Shown one piece after another: positions 10,201 through 17,202 of a DNA stretch of 64,000 nt. Position numbers and translations under genes: made by a program. The stretch is from Microbacterium sp. MF43 (GTDB lineage: Bacteria > Actinomycetota > Actinomycetes > Actinomycetales > Microbacteriaceae), in contig NZ_JABBDY010000001.1 of assembly GCF_012847295.1 (NCBI RefSeq), positions 248,001 through 312,000 on the forward strand, read 5' to 3'. Every line of letters starts with the position of its first letter. The stretch's first letter is position 1. The notes beneath the pieces were generated by a model. It did not search any database. It worked only from the letters and a program-made list of their open reading frames with translations, and was not told the DNA's origin.

Positions 10201-11741
10201 CGTGGCTCGACGACCTGGCCCCGACGATCGACCTGCGCGACCTGCCGCTGGACGGCGATGCCCGCATCCCGATCGGTCTCGCCGACATCCCGCAGCGTCA
10301 GCTGCAGGAGGCGGTCTTCTTCCACCCCGACACGGACGGGCACATGCTCGTCTACGGCACGAGCGGCGCCGGCAAGAGCGCAGCGCTGCGTACGGTCGGA
10401 ATCGCGGCGGGCGCCCGGCCCGACCTCGGCCGCGTCGCCGTGTACGGCATCGACTTCGGCACCGGCGCGCTGCGGGCTCTCGAGACCATGCCCCACGTCG
10501 GCTCGGTGGTCTCGGGTGATGACGTCGAGCGCGTCCAGCGGCTCCTCCGCACGCTGCGGGGCGTCCTCGATGACCGGGCCAAGCGCTACTCCGAGGTGAA
10601 CGCCGCCACCCTCACCGAGTACCGGCAGATCACCGGTGACACCGCCGAGCCGCGGATCCTGCTCCTGCTCGACGGCTTCGGCGTGTTCAAGCAGGACTGG
10701 GAGACCTCGTCGACCCGGGCGGCGTTCTACGGCATCTTCATGCGCCTCCTCGGGGAGGGTCGCCCGCTGGGCGTGCATGTCGTGGCCACCGCCGACCGCT
10801 ACGGCGCGGTGCCGACCGCCGTGAGCGCCAACGTCACGAAGCGCATCGTGCTGAGGATGTCCGACGAAGGCGCCTATTCGATCCTGGGGGTCGCGAAGGA
10901 CGTGCTCAACGAGCGCAGTGTGCCGGGCCGCGCCATCGTCGACGGATTCGAGACGCAGGTCGCGGTGATCGGAGGAACCACCAACGTCGCCGAGCAGAAC
11001 GCGGCGGCCGAGGCGTTCGCGGCGGCGCTCCGCGCCGCCGGGGCGGTGGAGGCGAAGAACATCGGGTCGCTGCCGACCGAGCTGGACGCCACCGAGCTGC
11101 CTGCGCGGGTGGGGGAGTTCCCGGCGCTGGGGATCGGCGACGACACCCTCGGGCCCACCGGCTTCGAGCCCGTGGGAACGTTCGTCGTGGCGGGACCCCC
11201 GCAGTCGGGCAAGACGACGGCGCTGCGCGCGATCGTGTCGTCGCTCGAGCGCTTCGATCCCGATGTGGAGCTGTTCCACATCGGCGGCCGACGAGCCGCC
11301 CTCCGCGGATTCCGGTCCTGGCGCCGCGCGGTGTCGGGCATCGAGGACGTGCGCGCGCTCGCGAAGGAGCTCAAGGAGATCGTCGCCGACGAGACGGTCA
11401 CCACGCGCATCGCGATCGTCGTGGAGAACATCACCGAGTTCGGCGACACGGACGCGGAGCGGCCGCTCAAGGAGCTGTTCCAGGCGATCAACCGGAGCGA
11501 CCACTTCCTGGCGGCCGACGGAGACGTCTCCCAGCTCAGCAGCGGCTACGGCCTCATCGGCGAGCTCAAGGCCGGTCGCCACGGCATCGCCCTGCGGCCC
11601 GAGACCTATGACGGCGACTCGCTTTTCAAGGTGCCCTTCCCCAAGGTGCAGCGGCACGAGTTTCCGGCGGGTCGAGGCCTCTTCGTCGAGAACGGGCAGC
11701 TCGTCACCGTGCAGCTTCCGCTCGTCGAGGAGGGCGCCTGA
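7254..11741 (+). CDS. eccC: Type VII secretion ATPase, EccC/EssC family, with FHA domain
   Basis: This 1495-residue protein is the FtsK/SpoIIIE-type motor of a type VII (ESX) system, which pulls WXG100-family substrates to the membrane channel. Residues about 100-200 form an FHA domain (GRVAPAQ, VSKRHARVEV, NSANGLVVDG), as in EssC-type motors. Two membrane helices lie near residues 240-285, followed by a Glu/Leu-rich coiled coil near 290-325. Three ATPase domains follow. The first has an intact Walker A (GTTGSGKS, Lys715) and Walker B (Asp815-Glu816). The second has Walker A (Lys1041), but Walker B ends in Asp1140-Gly1141 without the catalytic Glu. The third has GPPQSGKT (Lys1320) and VVEN in place of Walker B. 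As in known EccC proteins, only the first domain looks fully competent. Confidence 0.95.
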   Translation: MKLKLGLRRGVGSAVDVLVTADSTATVQDVARALAEGDALAAAGGVNASDVPTLLVAPPAGRPVQLDPSASIADAPIGSGFDASIVPAATNADGAVTAAVMRIHSGPEAGRTIPLPVGTTVIGRVAPAQVLLDDPLVSKRHARVEVDQGIELVDLNSANGLVVDGGLVQRVRVIPGQKITIGATEVSFSLVPRVVTDDSLVLERGGALMFNRSPRVEDRYAGQEFRHPIIPNEADPRIFPWPMIMAPVLLGFAMFAVTQRPTSLLIVAMAPLMMLGNFIGQRTQQGKKLKLEIETFETQLEELEEQLEAEEIVERERRRAEAPSTATVYENAMSLGPLLWTRRPEHWNFLGLRLGVGAGKSRNTVQEANDQRGIAQYSQQVRRLRDRFARIDDVPVIELLPSAGAIGIAGPREFAADVVRGLGVQLFGLHAPNEVVTAAIVDPGWTGDMEWMKWLPHTTSPRSPFAEMALADSQSAGTALLNGLEEAILERLSGSATRRGPLSEQDVSMSLGKHVGQQTGSDRGAPGDVSLVLFVTHDAPVDRPRLTQVIERGPDAGVYTIFVAPTVESLPASCRTFIDVTGGLEDAMVGWVRAGDRAQSVAIEGVSRDYAEIFAKRLAPVVDSSSVAADSSDLPASVSLLRLIGTDMASEPQAAIERWRQNNSIIDRSRGPRPRLKRAGTLKAYVGQGSPDAMSLDLRTQGPHALVGGTTGSGKSEFLQAWVLGMAAEYSPDRVTFLFVDYKGGSAFADCVELPHTVGLVTDLSPHLVRRALTSLRAELHHREHLFNRKKAKDLLELEKRQDPETPPALVLVIDEFAALATEVPEFVDGVVDIAQRGRSLGIHLIMATQRPAGVIKDNLRANTNLRVALRMADASDSNDVVGDAVASTFDPSIPGRGIAKTGPGRLVPFQSGYAGGWTADEPDRAQVRVAELRFGSVTLWEAESDNDSDTHDEDLGPNDQKRLVANLVQAAAEAGIPAPRRPWLDDLAPTIDLRDLPLDGDARIPIGLADIPQRQLQEAVFFHPDTDGHMLVYGTSGAGKSAALRTVGIAAGARPDLGRVAVYGIDFGTGALRALETMPHVGSVVSGDDVERVQRLLRTLRGVLDDRAKRYSEVNAATLTEYRQITGDTAEPRILLLLDGFGVFKQDWETSSTRAAFYGIFMRLLGEGRPLGVHVVATADRYGAVPTAVSANVTKRIVLRMSDEGAYSILGVAKDVLNERSVPGRAIVDGFETQVAVIGGTTNVAEQNAAAEAFAAALRAAGAVEAKNIGSLPTELDATELPARVGEFPALGIGDDTLGPTGFEPVGTFVVAGPPQSGKTTALRAIVSSLERFDPDVELFHIGGRRAALRGFRSWRRAVSGIEDVRALAKELKEIVADETVTTRIAIVVENITEFGDTDAERPLKELFQAINRSDHFLAADGDVSQLSSGYGLIGELKAGRHGIALRPETYDGDSLFKVPFPKVQRHEFPAGRGLFVENGQLVTVQLPLVEEGA

Positions 11742-11742
11742 G

Positions 11743-11768
11743 GCCCATGGGGAATCCTCCCCATGGGC
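11743..11768 (+). terminator. Hairpin after eccC
   Basis: An 11-bp perfect stem (GCCCATGGGGA and its complement) with a four-base ATCC loop begins two bases after the eccC stop. There is no T-tract. It probably ends or attenuates the upstream operon and lets the WXG100 genes be expressed separately. Confidence 0.6.
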
Positions 11769-11837
11769 ATCGGCCCGGGGTTGCGTTTACCGTGGGATCA
11801 GCCGGGGTGCTCCGGTGTTCCGAGAAGGAGATGGACG

Positions 11838-12125
11838 ATGGCGGATTTCAAGGCTTCGTACGGTGAGATGGAAGCGATGTCGGGCAAGCTCGACTCGGGT
11901 CGCGAGGAGATCGGCGACATTCTGCGTCGGCTCAAGAGCGACGTGGACCGTCTGCTGGGCGACGACTTCAAGACGCAGCACGCGTCGGGCAAGTTCGGTG
12001 AGGGCTACACCGAGCTGACCACCGGTCTGGAGAAGGCCATCGAGGGCATCTCCGACATGGGTGAGTCGCTGCGCAAGATGCAGCAGGCGATCAAGGACAC
12101 CGACCAGGCACTCGCCGGCAACTGA
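11838..12125 (+). CDS. WXG100-family type VII secretion substrate
   Basis: This 95-residue helical protein has the size and helix-turn-helix pattern of WXG100 (EsxA/EsxB) proteins, which fold as antiparallel hairpins and are exported by EccC. The turn, normally WxG, reads GDDFKTQHASGKF at about residues 41-53, so the Trp-x-Gly triad is replaced by an acidic-Phe turn. The ATG at 11838 is chosen because it follows a good GAGAAGGAG ribosome site. An upstream in-frame ATG at 11763 lies inside the hairpin region and would add 25 non-conserved residues. Its position directly behind eccC supports the assignment. Confidence 0.85.
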   Translation: MADFKASYGEMEAMSGKLDSGREEIGDILRRLKSDVDRLLGDDFKTQHASGKFGEGYTELTTGLEKAIEGISDMGESLRKMQQAIKDTDQALAGN

Positions 12126-12191
12126 CCGACGTCCGGTCCGCCCGTCAGGGCGGACCGGGCCGCATCCGCCCGACCCGGAAGGAGCGCTCGC

Positions 12192-12488
12192 GTGGCCGAG
12201 CCCGATGTCGACCTGAACCTGGACGACCTCCGCGTGATGAGCGCGCACCTCGGTGCGTTCGTCACCGAGTTCGAGAACATCGACTCCACGACCGACGACG
12301 TGCAGGACGCGGTCGGCCGGCCCGCGAACGACGGGCGCCTGCGCCAGCGCGTGGGCGATTTCGAGTCGGGGTGGGACGGCAACCGCGAGGTCATCCTCGA
12401 GTCCCTCACCAACGTCCACGATCACATCAAGGCCATCGTCGACGGCTTCGCCGAGGCGGACCTGACCATGGCGGGAGACGGGCAGTGA
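12192..12488 (+). CDS. WXG100-like small protein
   Basis: This 98-residue, mostly helical protein starts with GTG after a GGAAGGAG ribosome site. A central FESGWDGNR (about residues 57-65) gives a WxG-type turn between two predicted helices, which fits a second WXG100-like partner. The first is encoded 66 bases upstream, so the two may form a heterodimer like EsxA/EsxB. The protein is strongly acidic. Its stop overlaps the start of the next gene (GTGA), so it is translated with the putative large substrate and could be its chaperone-like partner. The family is inferred from size, turn and position. Confidence 0.72.
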   Translation: MAEPDVDLNLDDLRVMSAHLGAFVTEFENIDSTTDDVQDAVGRPANDGRLRQRVGDFESGWDGNREVILESLTNVHDHIKAIVDGFAEADLTMAGDGQ

Positions 12489-13852
12489 GCTACGGATACG
12501 AGTACGGCGGTCTGCGTTCGCCCGCGCGCCGGTTCCTCCTGCAGGAGATCGAGGGCGAACCGGACGCCATCGCCCGGGCAGGGCGGCACTACAGCGCGAT
12601 CGCCGCGCAGATGGAGTGGACCGCCGACGAGCTGAAGAAGCTCGCCGACGACACGAAGTACAAGGCCGAGAGCCTCGACAAGGTGCGCGAGTCTGCGGGG
12701 GAGCTGCACGGCGAGCTGCGCAAGGCCGGTGTCCGCTACGAACGCACCGGACCGGTGCTGGTGACGTATGCCGCGGCGCTGCGCCGGGCTCAGAACATCA
12801 CGGTCGACCCCTACGTCGAGCGCATCCGCACCGCGCACGCGGCCGCCGAGGAAGCCGAGGAGGCTCTCGACGAGGCCCAGGGGAAGGTCGACGACCTCGA
12901 CACGACGTGGATCTGGGAGGACGACCCCACCGACGCCGAACGCAATGCCGCGGCATCCCAGCTCTCGGATGCGCGCCGCGCGGCCGGCACCGCGAGCTCG
13001 ACTCTCGCCGGTCTGTGGGAGTCCTTCGAGAGCGGCTACGCGGCCTGGGAGGAGGCGTACGAGGACGCCGTCGACGGCGTCGAGGACGCGATCGAGGCAT
13101 CCGGCATCAACGACTCGTGGTGGGAGGACCTGCTGGACGGGATCGCCGACGCCATGACTGTGATCGGGGCGATCGCGATCGTTCTGGCGATCGTCGTGGG
13201 CGGGCCCATCTTCCTCGTCATCGCGACGGTGGCTGCGGTCATCACCCTGGTGGCGCACCTGACGATGATGGCCGCCGGCTCCAAGCGGGTCTCGTGGGGC
13301 GACATCGTCATCGACCTCATCGCGGTGGCGCCCTTCCTCGGCGCCTTCGCCAAGGGCGCGCTCGCCGGACGAGGCGCCATGGCCTCCCTTCGCGTCGCGG
13401 CCGGCGCCGGCGGGGCATCCAGCGCCACCGTGCGCAGCGGCCGCAACGCGGTCGCCCTGGATCTTCGGTCGATCACCGGCGCCGGGCGCAACGTCGGCAA
13501 TCGCGCCGCCCGCGAGGCTCGCGCTCCCGGTCTGGCGGACGACTTCCTCCGCAACGTCGAGGGAGCGTGGGGTCGCAACGCCTGGAATTCCCTCCGCACC
13601 GGCGGCAGTCGCTACGACGGAATGGTGCAGACCATGTCGTCGCGGATCGCATCGGAGTGGCCGGGCGCGGGTCGCGCAGGCCACCGCTCGCTCAACTGGA
13701 TCGCACAGAACGGCGGGCCGGGCGCCCTGACGCAGGTCGCGAACGTGTGGAACTTCGCCAACGGCAACTACCAGGTCGTGCAGCTCGGGGTCGATATCCC
13801 CGGCGCGAGCGACGCGGTGGATGCCGGGATCGACGCCCTCCGAGGCCGGTAG
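12485..13852 (+). CDS. Putative large type VII secreted protein
   Basis: This 455-residue protein is assigned from the GTG at 12485, which overlaps the previous stop; an upstream in-frame ATG at 12371 would run inside that gene. Residues about 20-200 are helical and coiled-coil-like, resembling the N-terminal secretion domains of large ESX substrates. A hydrophobic block at about residues 218-262 and a second at about 278-300 resemble the pre-toxin segments of polymorphic toxins. The C-terminal part (residues 300-455) matches no toxin I recognise. The adjacent WXG100-like partner and downstream small proteins suggest a substrate or effector with accessory proteins. A non-toxic envelope role remains possible. 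Confidence 0.7.
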   Translation: MSYGYEYGGLRSPARRFLLQEIEGEPDAIARAGRHYSAIAAQMEWTADELKKLADDTKYKAESLDKVRESAGELHGELRKAGVRYERTGPVLVTYAAALRRAQNITVDPYVERIRTAHAAAEEAEEALDEAQGKVDDLDTTWIWEDDPTDAERNAAASQLSDARRAAGTASSTLAGLWESFESGYAAWEEAYEDAVDGVEDAIEASGINDSWWEDLLDGIADAMTVIGAIAIVLAIVVGGPIFLVIATVAAVITLVAHLTMMAAGSKRVSWGDIVIDLIAVAPFLGAFAKGALAGRGAMASLRVAAGAGGASSATVRSGRNAVALDLRSITGAGRNVGNRAAREARAPGLADDFLRNVEGAWGRNAWNSLRTGGSRYDGMVQTMSSRIASEWPGAGRAGHRSLNWIAQNGGPGALTQVANVWNFANGNYQVVQLGVDIPGASDAVDAGIDALRGR

Positions 13853-13909
13853 CATGACCTGGTCCGCCACCCGTCGGGTGATGCGGCCACACTCGAGAAC
13901 GGAGCGCAG

Positions 13910-14506
13910 GTGCCGTCCACCCCTCTGGCGATCCCCTACGACCCCGACGCGTGGATCCACGTCCCGCTCGACTACGAGGGCACCCCGTGGGAGAACGCGG
14001 AGGAATGGGCTGCGTGGATCGCCGAGAACGCGACGCGCGGCAGGGAGGGGGGTCCCGATCTCGCCCAGGCCGTGCGCGCCGAGGCATCCGAGATCGCCCG
14101 CTTCCCCGCGGCGCACGTGACCGCACGCTTCTGGCATTACCCCATCGACGGCGACCCCACCGGCATGGCCGACCTGTTCGTGCAGGAGCGGCAGGATGAC
14201 GGTTCGCCGGCGGAGGATCTCCTGCCCGAGCCCGGATTCACACTCGTGGATCCGGTCATCGACGTGATCGACGCACCCGGGTTCGGTTCTGCGGTGCGCC
14301 GCTTGACCCTGAACGCCGTGCTCGCGGCGGAAGATGCCGATCCGGTCATGTTCCCGAAGGCCGAGTGGCTCGGGGTGACCGGGCGGTGGGTCGCCTACGT
14401 CGTCTCGGGCGACCATGACGTTGTCCAGCTGCGTGCTCGCCTCGACGACGCCGATGCGCTCTTCGCCGCCCTCCCCGCCGCGATCTCGGAGTCGGCCGGT
14501 GACTGA
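13910..14506 (+). CDS. Hypothetical protein in type VII secretion locus
   Basis: This 198-residue soluble protein starts with GTG behind a GGAGCG ribosome site. It is rich in Trp and acidic residues at the N-terminus (WIHVPLDYEGTPWENAEEW) and ends in a helix. I see no signal peptide, membrane segment or catalytic motif. Its layout (mixed strands and a final helix) is loosely like that of the protein encoded at 15320-15943. Because it directly follows the putative secreted protein, it could be a cognate chaperone or immunity protein; that is inference from position only. Its end overlaps the next start by eight bases. Confidence 0.75.
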   Translation: MPSTPLAIPYDPDAWIHVPLDYEGTPWENAEEWAAWIAENATRGREGGPDLAQAVRAEASEIARFPAAHVTARFWHYPIDGDPTGMADLFVQERQDDGSPAEDLLPEPGFTLVDPVIDVIDAPGFGSAVRRLTLNAVLAAEDADPVMFPKAEWLGVTGRWVAYVVSGDHDVVQLRARLDDADALFAALPAAISESAGD

Positions 14507-15320
14507 TGTCACGAAGGAGGTCCGTCGTCGGATCGACGGGTGGCTGCGTGCCCGTCGCCCCGATGCAGACATGCGCGCCGATGCCGCCGTGCGCGAGGCA
14601 TCCCGAATCGCGCTGTTCACCGCTGTTCCCGAGATGGAGCGCAGCCATGACACCGTCAGACGCGGCGACGCCCTCCGGGCGCCGGCTCGAGCAGCAGACA
14701 ACGGCGGACGCGTCGCCACTCGCACGCATGAGGTGTTCTTCATCGTGGCGCTGGTCCTCGGACTCGTCGTTCCCGCCCTCGTCGCACTCTCGCCCCGCAG
14801 CGGTGACAGCGCGCTCTCGCTGGATGCGGGAACGCTTCCGGCCGGACTGTGCGCGCTGGCCACGCTGGGTCTGTTCGCCTGGCTCGAGCCCTACCGGCGG
14901 AGCATCGGCCTGTTCGGGCACGGCGCACCGCCGCGCCTGTATCTCGTCTACGGCATCGTGTGGCTCCTGCTGGTCGCATCGATCGTGCTGCTTCGCTGGG
15001 ACGAAGTGGACGAACCGGGGTCCGTCATCGTCGGCCTGGTCATGATGGTGATCGCCGCCGCCGGAACGGTTCCGCTGTGGCTGCGTGCTCGTCGATCCGA
15101 CCGGCCCGCGACTGCGCGTCCTGTGGCCGACGAGCCCGACATGACCGAGTGGTGGCGGGGAGCGGATGCCTCCCTGACGCCGCAGGAGCGCACCGACGTC
15201 GATCGCGCCTATCGCACCGCCATCGAGCGGCTCCGCGAGCAGTCTGTGATCAGCGCCGCCGAGGCCGACGCGGCTGTGCGGCGCGGGGCGAGAGAACAGT
15301 GGAAGAGGGCGGCGATCTGA
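14499..15320 (+). CDS. Four-helix hypothetical membrane protein
   Basis: The GTG at 14499 overlaps the previous stop by eight bases and gives a 273-residue protein; an earlier in-frame ATG at 14415 would lie inside the preceding gene. The N-terminal 75 residues are basic and cytoplasmic-looking. Four hydrophobic helices follow between about residues 78 and 195, the last after DEPGSVIV. The C-terminal tail is charged and helical. Tight overlaps on both sides suggest that it acts with the flanking hypothetical proteins, perhaps as a membrane accessory of the secretion system. No family is recognised. Confidence 0.75.
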   Translation: MTDVTKEVRRRIDGWLRARRPDADMRADAAVREASRIALFTAVPEMERSHDTVRRGDALRAPARAADNGGRVATRTHEVFFIVALVLGLVVPALVALSPRSGDSALSLDAGTLPAGLCALATLGLFAWLEPYRRSIGLFGHGAPPRLYLVYGIVWLLLVASIVLLRWDEVDEPGSVIVGLVMMVIAAAGTVPLWLRARRSDRPATARPVADEPDMTEWWRGADASLTPQERTDVDRAYRTAIERLREQSVISAAEADAAVRRGAREQWKRAAI

Positions 15321-15943
15321 TGTCCCTGCGCGACGATCTGGGTGGCGGAAGAGCCGTCCCGACCCCGTACACGATCCTGTGCCCTCCCGGCTGGCGGCGC
15401 ATCGCGCCCGAGGACCTGTGGGACGGACCCGCGAAGGAGGCCGCACTCGAGCGCCTCAAGGCCGCGGGCCGGGCCGACCTCGTGCTGCAGCTGCGGGGAC
15501 TGCTCGCGCAGTACCGCCGGGCGGCGAAGGAGTCGAAGGTGTTCGAGGTGTACGTCCCGCCCTCGGTCGAGGACGAGGCTCCGCTTCCGGCCGTGCTGCA
15601 GGTGTCGCCGTTCGTGCTCCCCGCCACCACGTCCTGGGATGAGGCTCTCGCACGCCTGGCTCGGGGTGCGGCCGTGGAGCAGGCGGATTTCACGGAGACC
15701 CCGATGTGGGTCTGGCGACGCGACGGCAGAGTGGCCGACCAGGAGACCACCATCGCGTCCCGCGACTCCTACTTCATGGTGCCTGTGCCGGAGGACAGCC
15801 CCCGCCGCGCGCTGCTCTTCCAGCATTCCGTGCTCGTCCCGGGTGGCGAGGAGGGGCCGGCGGCGGCCGAGACGCTGGTGCTGCTCGGCGATGCCATCAT
15901 GAGCACGATGCACTGGCGGACGGCGGCGGTGCGCGAGTCCTGA
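15320..15943 (+). CDS. Hypothetical protein, last gene of type VII locus
   Basis: The ATG at 15320 shares its first base with the previous stop (TGATG), which fixes the start and indicates coupling; the protein has 207 residues. It has no signal peptide or membrane helix. Residues 15-30 read TPYTILCPPGWRRIAPEDLW, a Pro/Gly/Trp turn before a charged helix. The rest alternates strands and ends in a helix. It has no recognised catalytic motif. It closes the run of co-directional genes that begins with the WXG100 proteins, so it is probably an accessory or regulatory component of the secretion locus. Confidence 0.75.
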   Translation: MSLRDDLGGGRAVPTPYTILCPPGWRRIAPEDLWDGPAKEAALERLKAAGRADLVLQLRGLLAQYRRAAKESKVFEVYVPPSVEDEAPLPAVLQVSPFVLPATTSWDEALARLARGAAVEQADFTETPMWVWRRDGRVADQETTIASRDSYFMVPVPEDSPRRALLFQHSVLVPGGEEGPAAAETLVLLGDAIMSTMHWRTAAVRES

Positions 15944-15950
15944 CCCGCGT

Positions 15951-15980
15951 TTGCCCACCCCCCCGCGCGTCGCGTATCAT
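15951..15980 (+). promoter_or_regulatory. Candidate promoter of the str operon
   Basis: TTGCCC (15951-15956) and TATCAT (15975-15980) are separated by 18 bases and lie eight bases after the last type VII gene. They resemble the main vegetative sigma factor's -35 and -10 boxes. Confidence 0.6.
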
Positions 15981-15986
15981 TGACCG

Positions 15987-16255
15987 GGTGTGCGCTCACG
16001 CGCGCCGTCAACCGTGCCTCGGCGCGCCGACGGCCGAGCGGGCGCCGCATCTCAGGGAACGGCCTGCGAACAGGCCACCCCCACGGCATATCCACCACAC
16101 AGGCTCGGCATCATCATGCCGCTCCGGTGGATGAATGTGAGCCCGCCGCGTCACGAATCGCAAGATCCGGATGCTGCGGGGGAGACACGAACGCTGTCAC
16201 CGTGCAGCACCTGTGCGGAACCGAAGGAACCGCGCAGCACAACATAGGAGAGAAC
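15987..16255 (+). promoter_or_regulatory. 5' leader of rpsL mRNA
   Basis: About 270 untranslated bases separate the predicted start point from rpsL. The last part folds into an 8-bp hairpin (CTGTGCGG at 16211 with CCGCGCAG at 16230, one G-U pair) directly before the ATAGGAG ribosome site. It could control access to rpsL. No known riboswitch is recognised. An open frame in phase with rpsL runs through the leader but lacks a ribosome site and family conservation. Confidence 0.4.
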
Positions 16256-16624
16256 GTGCCAACCATTCAGCAGTTGGTTCGCAAGGGTCGCTCGCCCAAG
16301 GTCTCGAAGACCAAGGCGCCGGCGCTCAAGGCGAACCCGCAGCAGGCGGGTGTCTGCACCCGCGTGTACACGACCACGCCCAAGAAGCCGAACTCGGCGA
16401 TGCGCAAGGTCGCCCGTGTCAAGCTCCGCAACGGCACCGAGGTCACCGCGTACATCCCCGGTGAGGGTCACAACCTGCAGGAGCACTCGCTCGTGCTCGT
16501 GCGTGGCGGTCGTGTGAAGGACCTTCCGGGTGTCCGCTACAAGATCGTTCGCGGCGCCCTGGACACCCAGGCCGTCAAGAACCGCAAGCAGGCCCGTAGC
16601 CGCTACGGCGCGAAGAAGGGTTGA
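16256..16624 (+). CDS. rpsL: 30S ribosomal protein S12
   Basis: This 122-residue protein is S12, which sits at the decoding centre of the small subunit. The start is the GTG at 16256, after the ATAGGAG ribosome site, giving the universal [12 protein letters not shown] opening. The conserved loop [15 protein letters not shown] and the motif [11 protein letters not shown] are present. Lys43 and Lys88, the usual streptomycin-resistance positions, are both wild type. It is the first gene of the str operon, five bases before rpsG. The upstream in-frame ATG at 15980 is rejected because it would add 92 residues unknown in S12. Confidence 0.97.
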   Translation: MPTIQQLVRKGRSPKVSKTKAPALKANPQQAGVCTRVYTTTPKKPNSAMRKVARVKLRNGTEVTAYIPGEGHNLQEHSLVLVRGGRVKDLPGVRYKIVRGALDTQAVKNRKQARSRYGAKKG

Positions 16625-16629
16625 GTTAG

Positions 16630-17100
16630 ATGCCTCGTAAGGGACCCGCCCCGAAGCGCCCGGTCGTCAACGACCCGGTCTACGGCGCGCCGATCGTCAG
16701 CCAGCTCGTGAACAAGATCCTCGTCGACGGCAAGAAGTCGCTCGCCGAGTCGATCGTCTACACCGCCCTCAAGGGCGTCGAGGCGAAGAACGGCCAGGAC
16801 GCCGTCGCGACCCTCAAGAAGGCGCTCGACAACGTGCGCCCGACCCTCGAGGTCAAGAGCCGCCGCGTCGGTGGCTCGACCTACCAGGTGCCGGTCGAGG
16901 TCAAGCCTCACCGCGCCAACACGCTCGCCCTGCGCTGGCTCGTGAGCTACGCCAAGGGTCGCCGTGAGAAGACGATGACCGAGCGCCTCCAGAACGAGAT
17001 CCTGGATGCCTCGAACGGCCTCGGTGCCGCGGTGAAGCGCCGCGAAGACACCCACAAGATGGCCGAGTCGAACCGCGCCTTCGCGCACTACCGCTGGTAA
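16630..17100 (+). CDS. rpsG: 30S ribosomal protein S7
   Basis: This 156-residue protein is S7, the primary 16S rRNA-binding protein that nucleates the 30S head and lines the E site. It opens with [10 protein letters not shown] and carries the conserved [11 protein letters not shown] and [15 protein letters not shown] segments, with the usual length. In many bacteria S7 represses its own operon. The gene lies five bases after rpsL and 102 bases before fusA, so the str operon order is kept. Confidence 0.97.
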   Translation: MPRKGPAPKRPVVNDPVYGAPIVSQLVNKILVDGKKSLAESIVYTALKGVEAKNGQDAVATLKKALDNVRPTLEVKSRRVGGSTYQVPVEVKPHRANTLALRWLVSYAKGRREKTMTERLQNEILDASNGLGAAVKRREDTHKMAESNRAFAHYRW

Positions 17101-17202
17101 TCAGCTCTGTGTCGCCGGCCGGGGACGGGATCGGATAGCCGCGTCAGCGGCGTATCGAAACCTCCCGGCCGGCGCATCCCGAACACGTAAGGAAGACATC
17201 CC

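Noticed and set aside
5160-11657. A very long open frame on the minus strand opposite the FHA and EccC genes
   Set aside because: It is the mirror of highly GC-biased codons. Its product is Arg/His-rich without any domain, and the plus strand has clear FHA and ATPase genes.
15980-16255. N-terminal extension of rpsL by 92 codons from an upstream ATG
   Set aside because: S12 has a universal MPTIQQL start, and the GTG at 16256 has a good ribosome site.
16256-16624. Streptomycin-resistance changes in S12
   Set aside because: Lys43 and Lys88 are both wild type.
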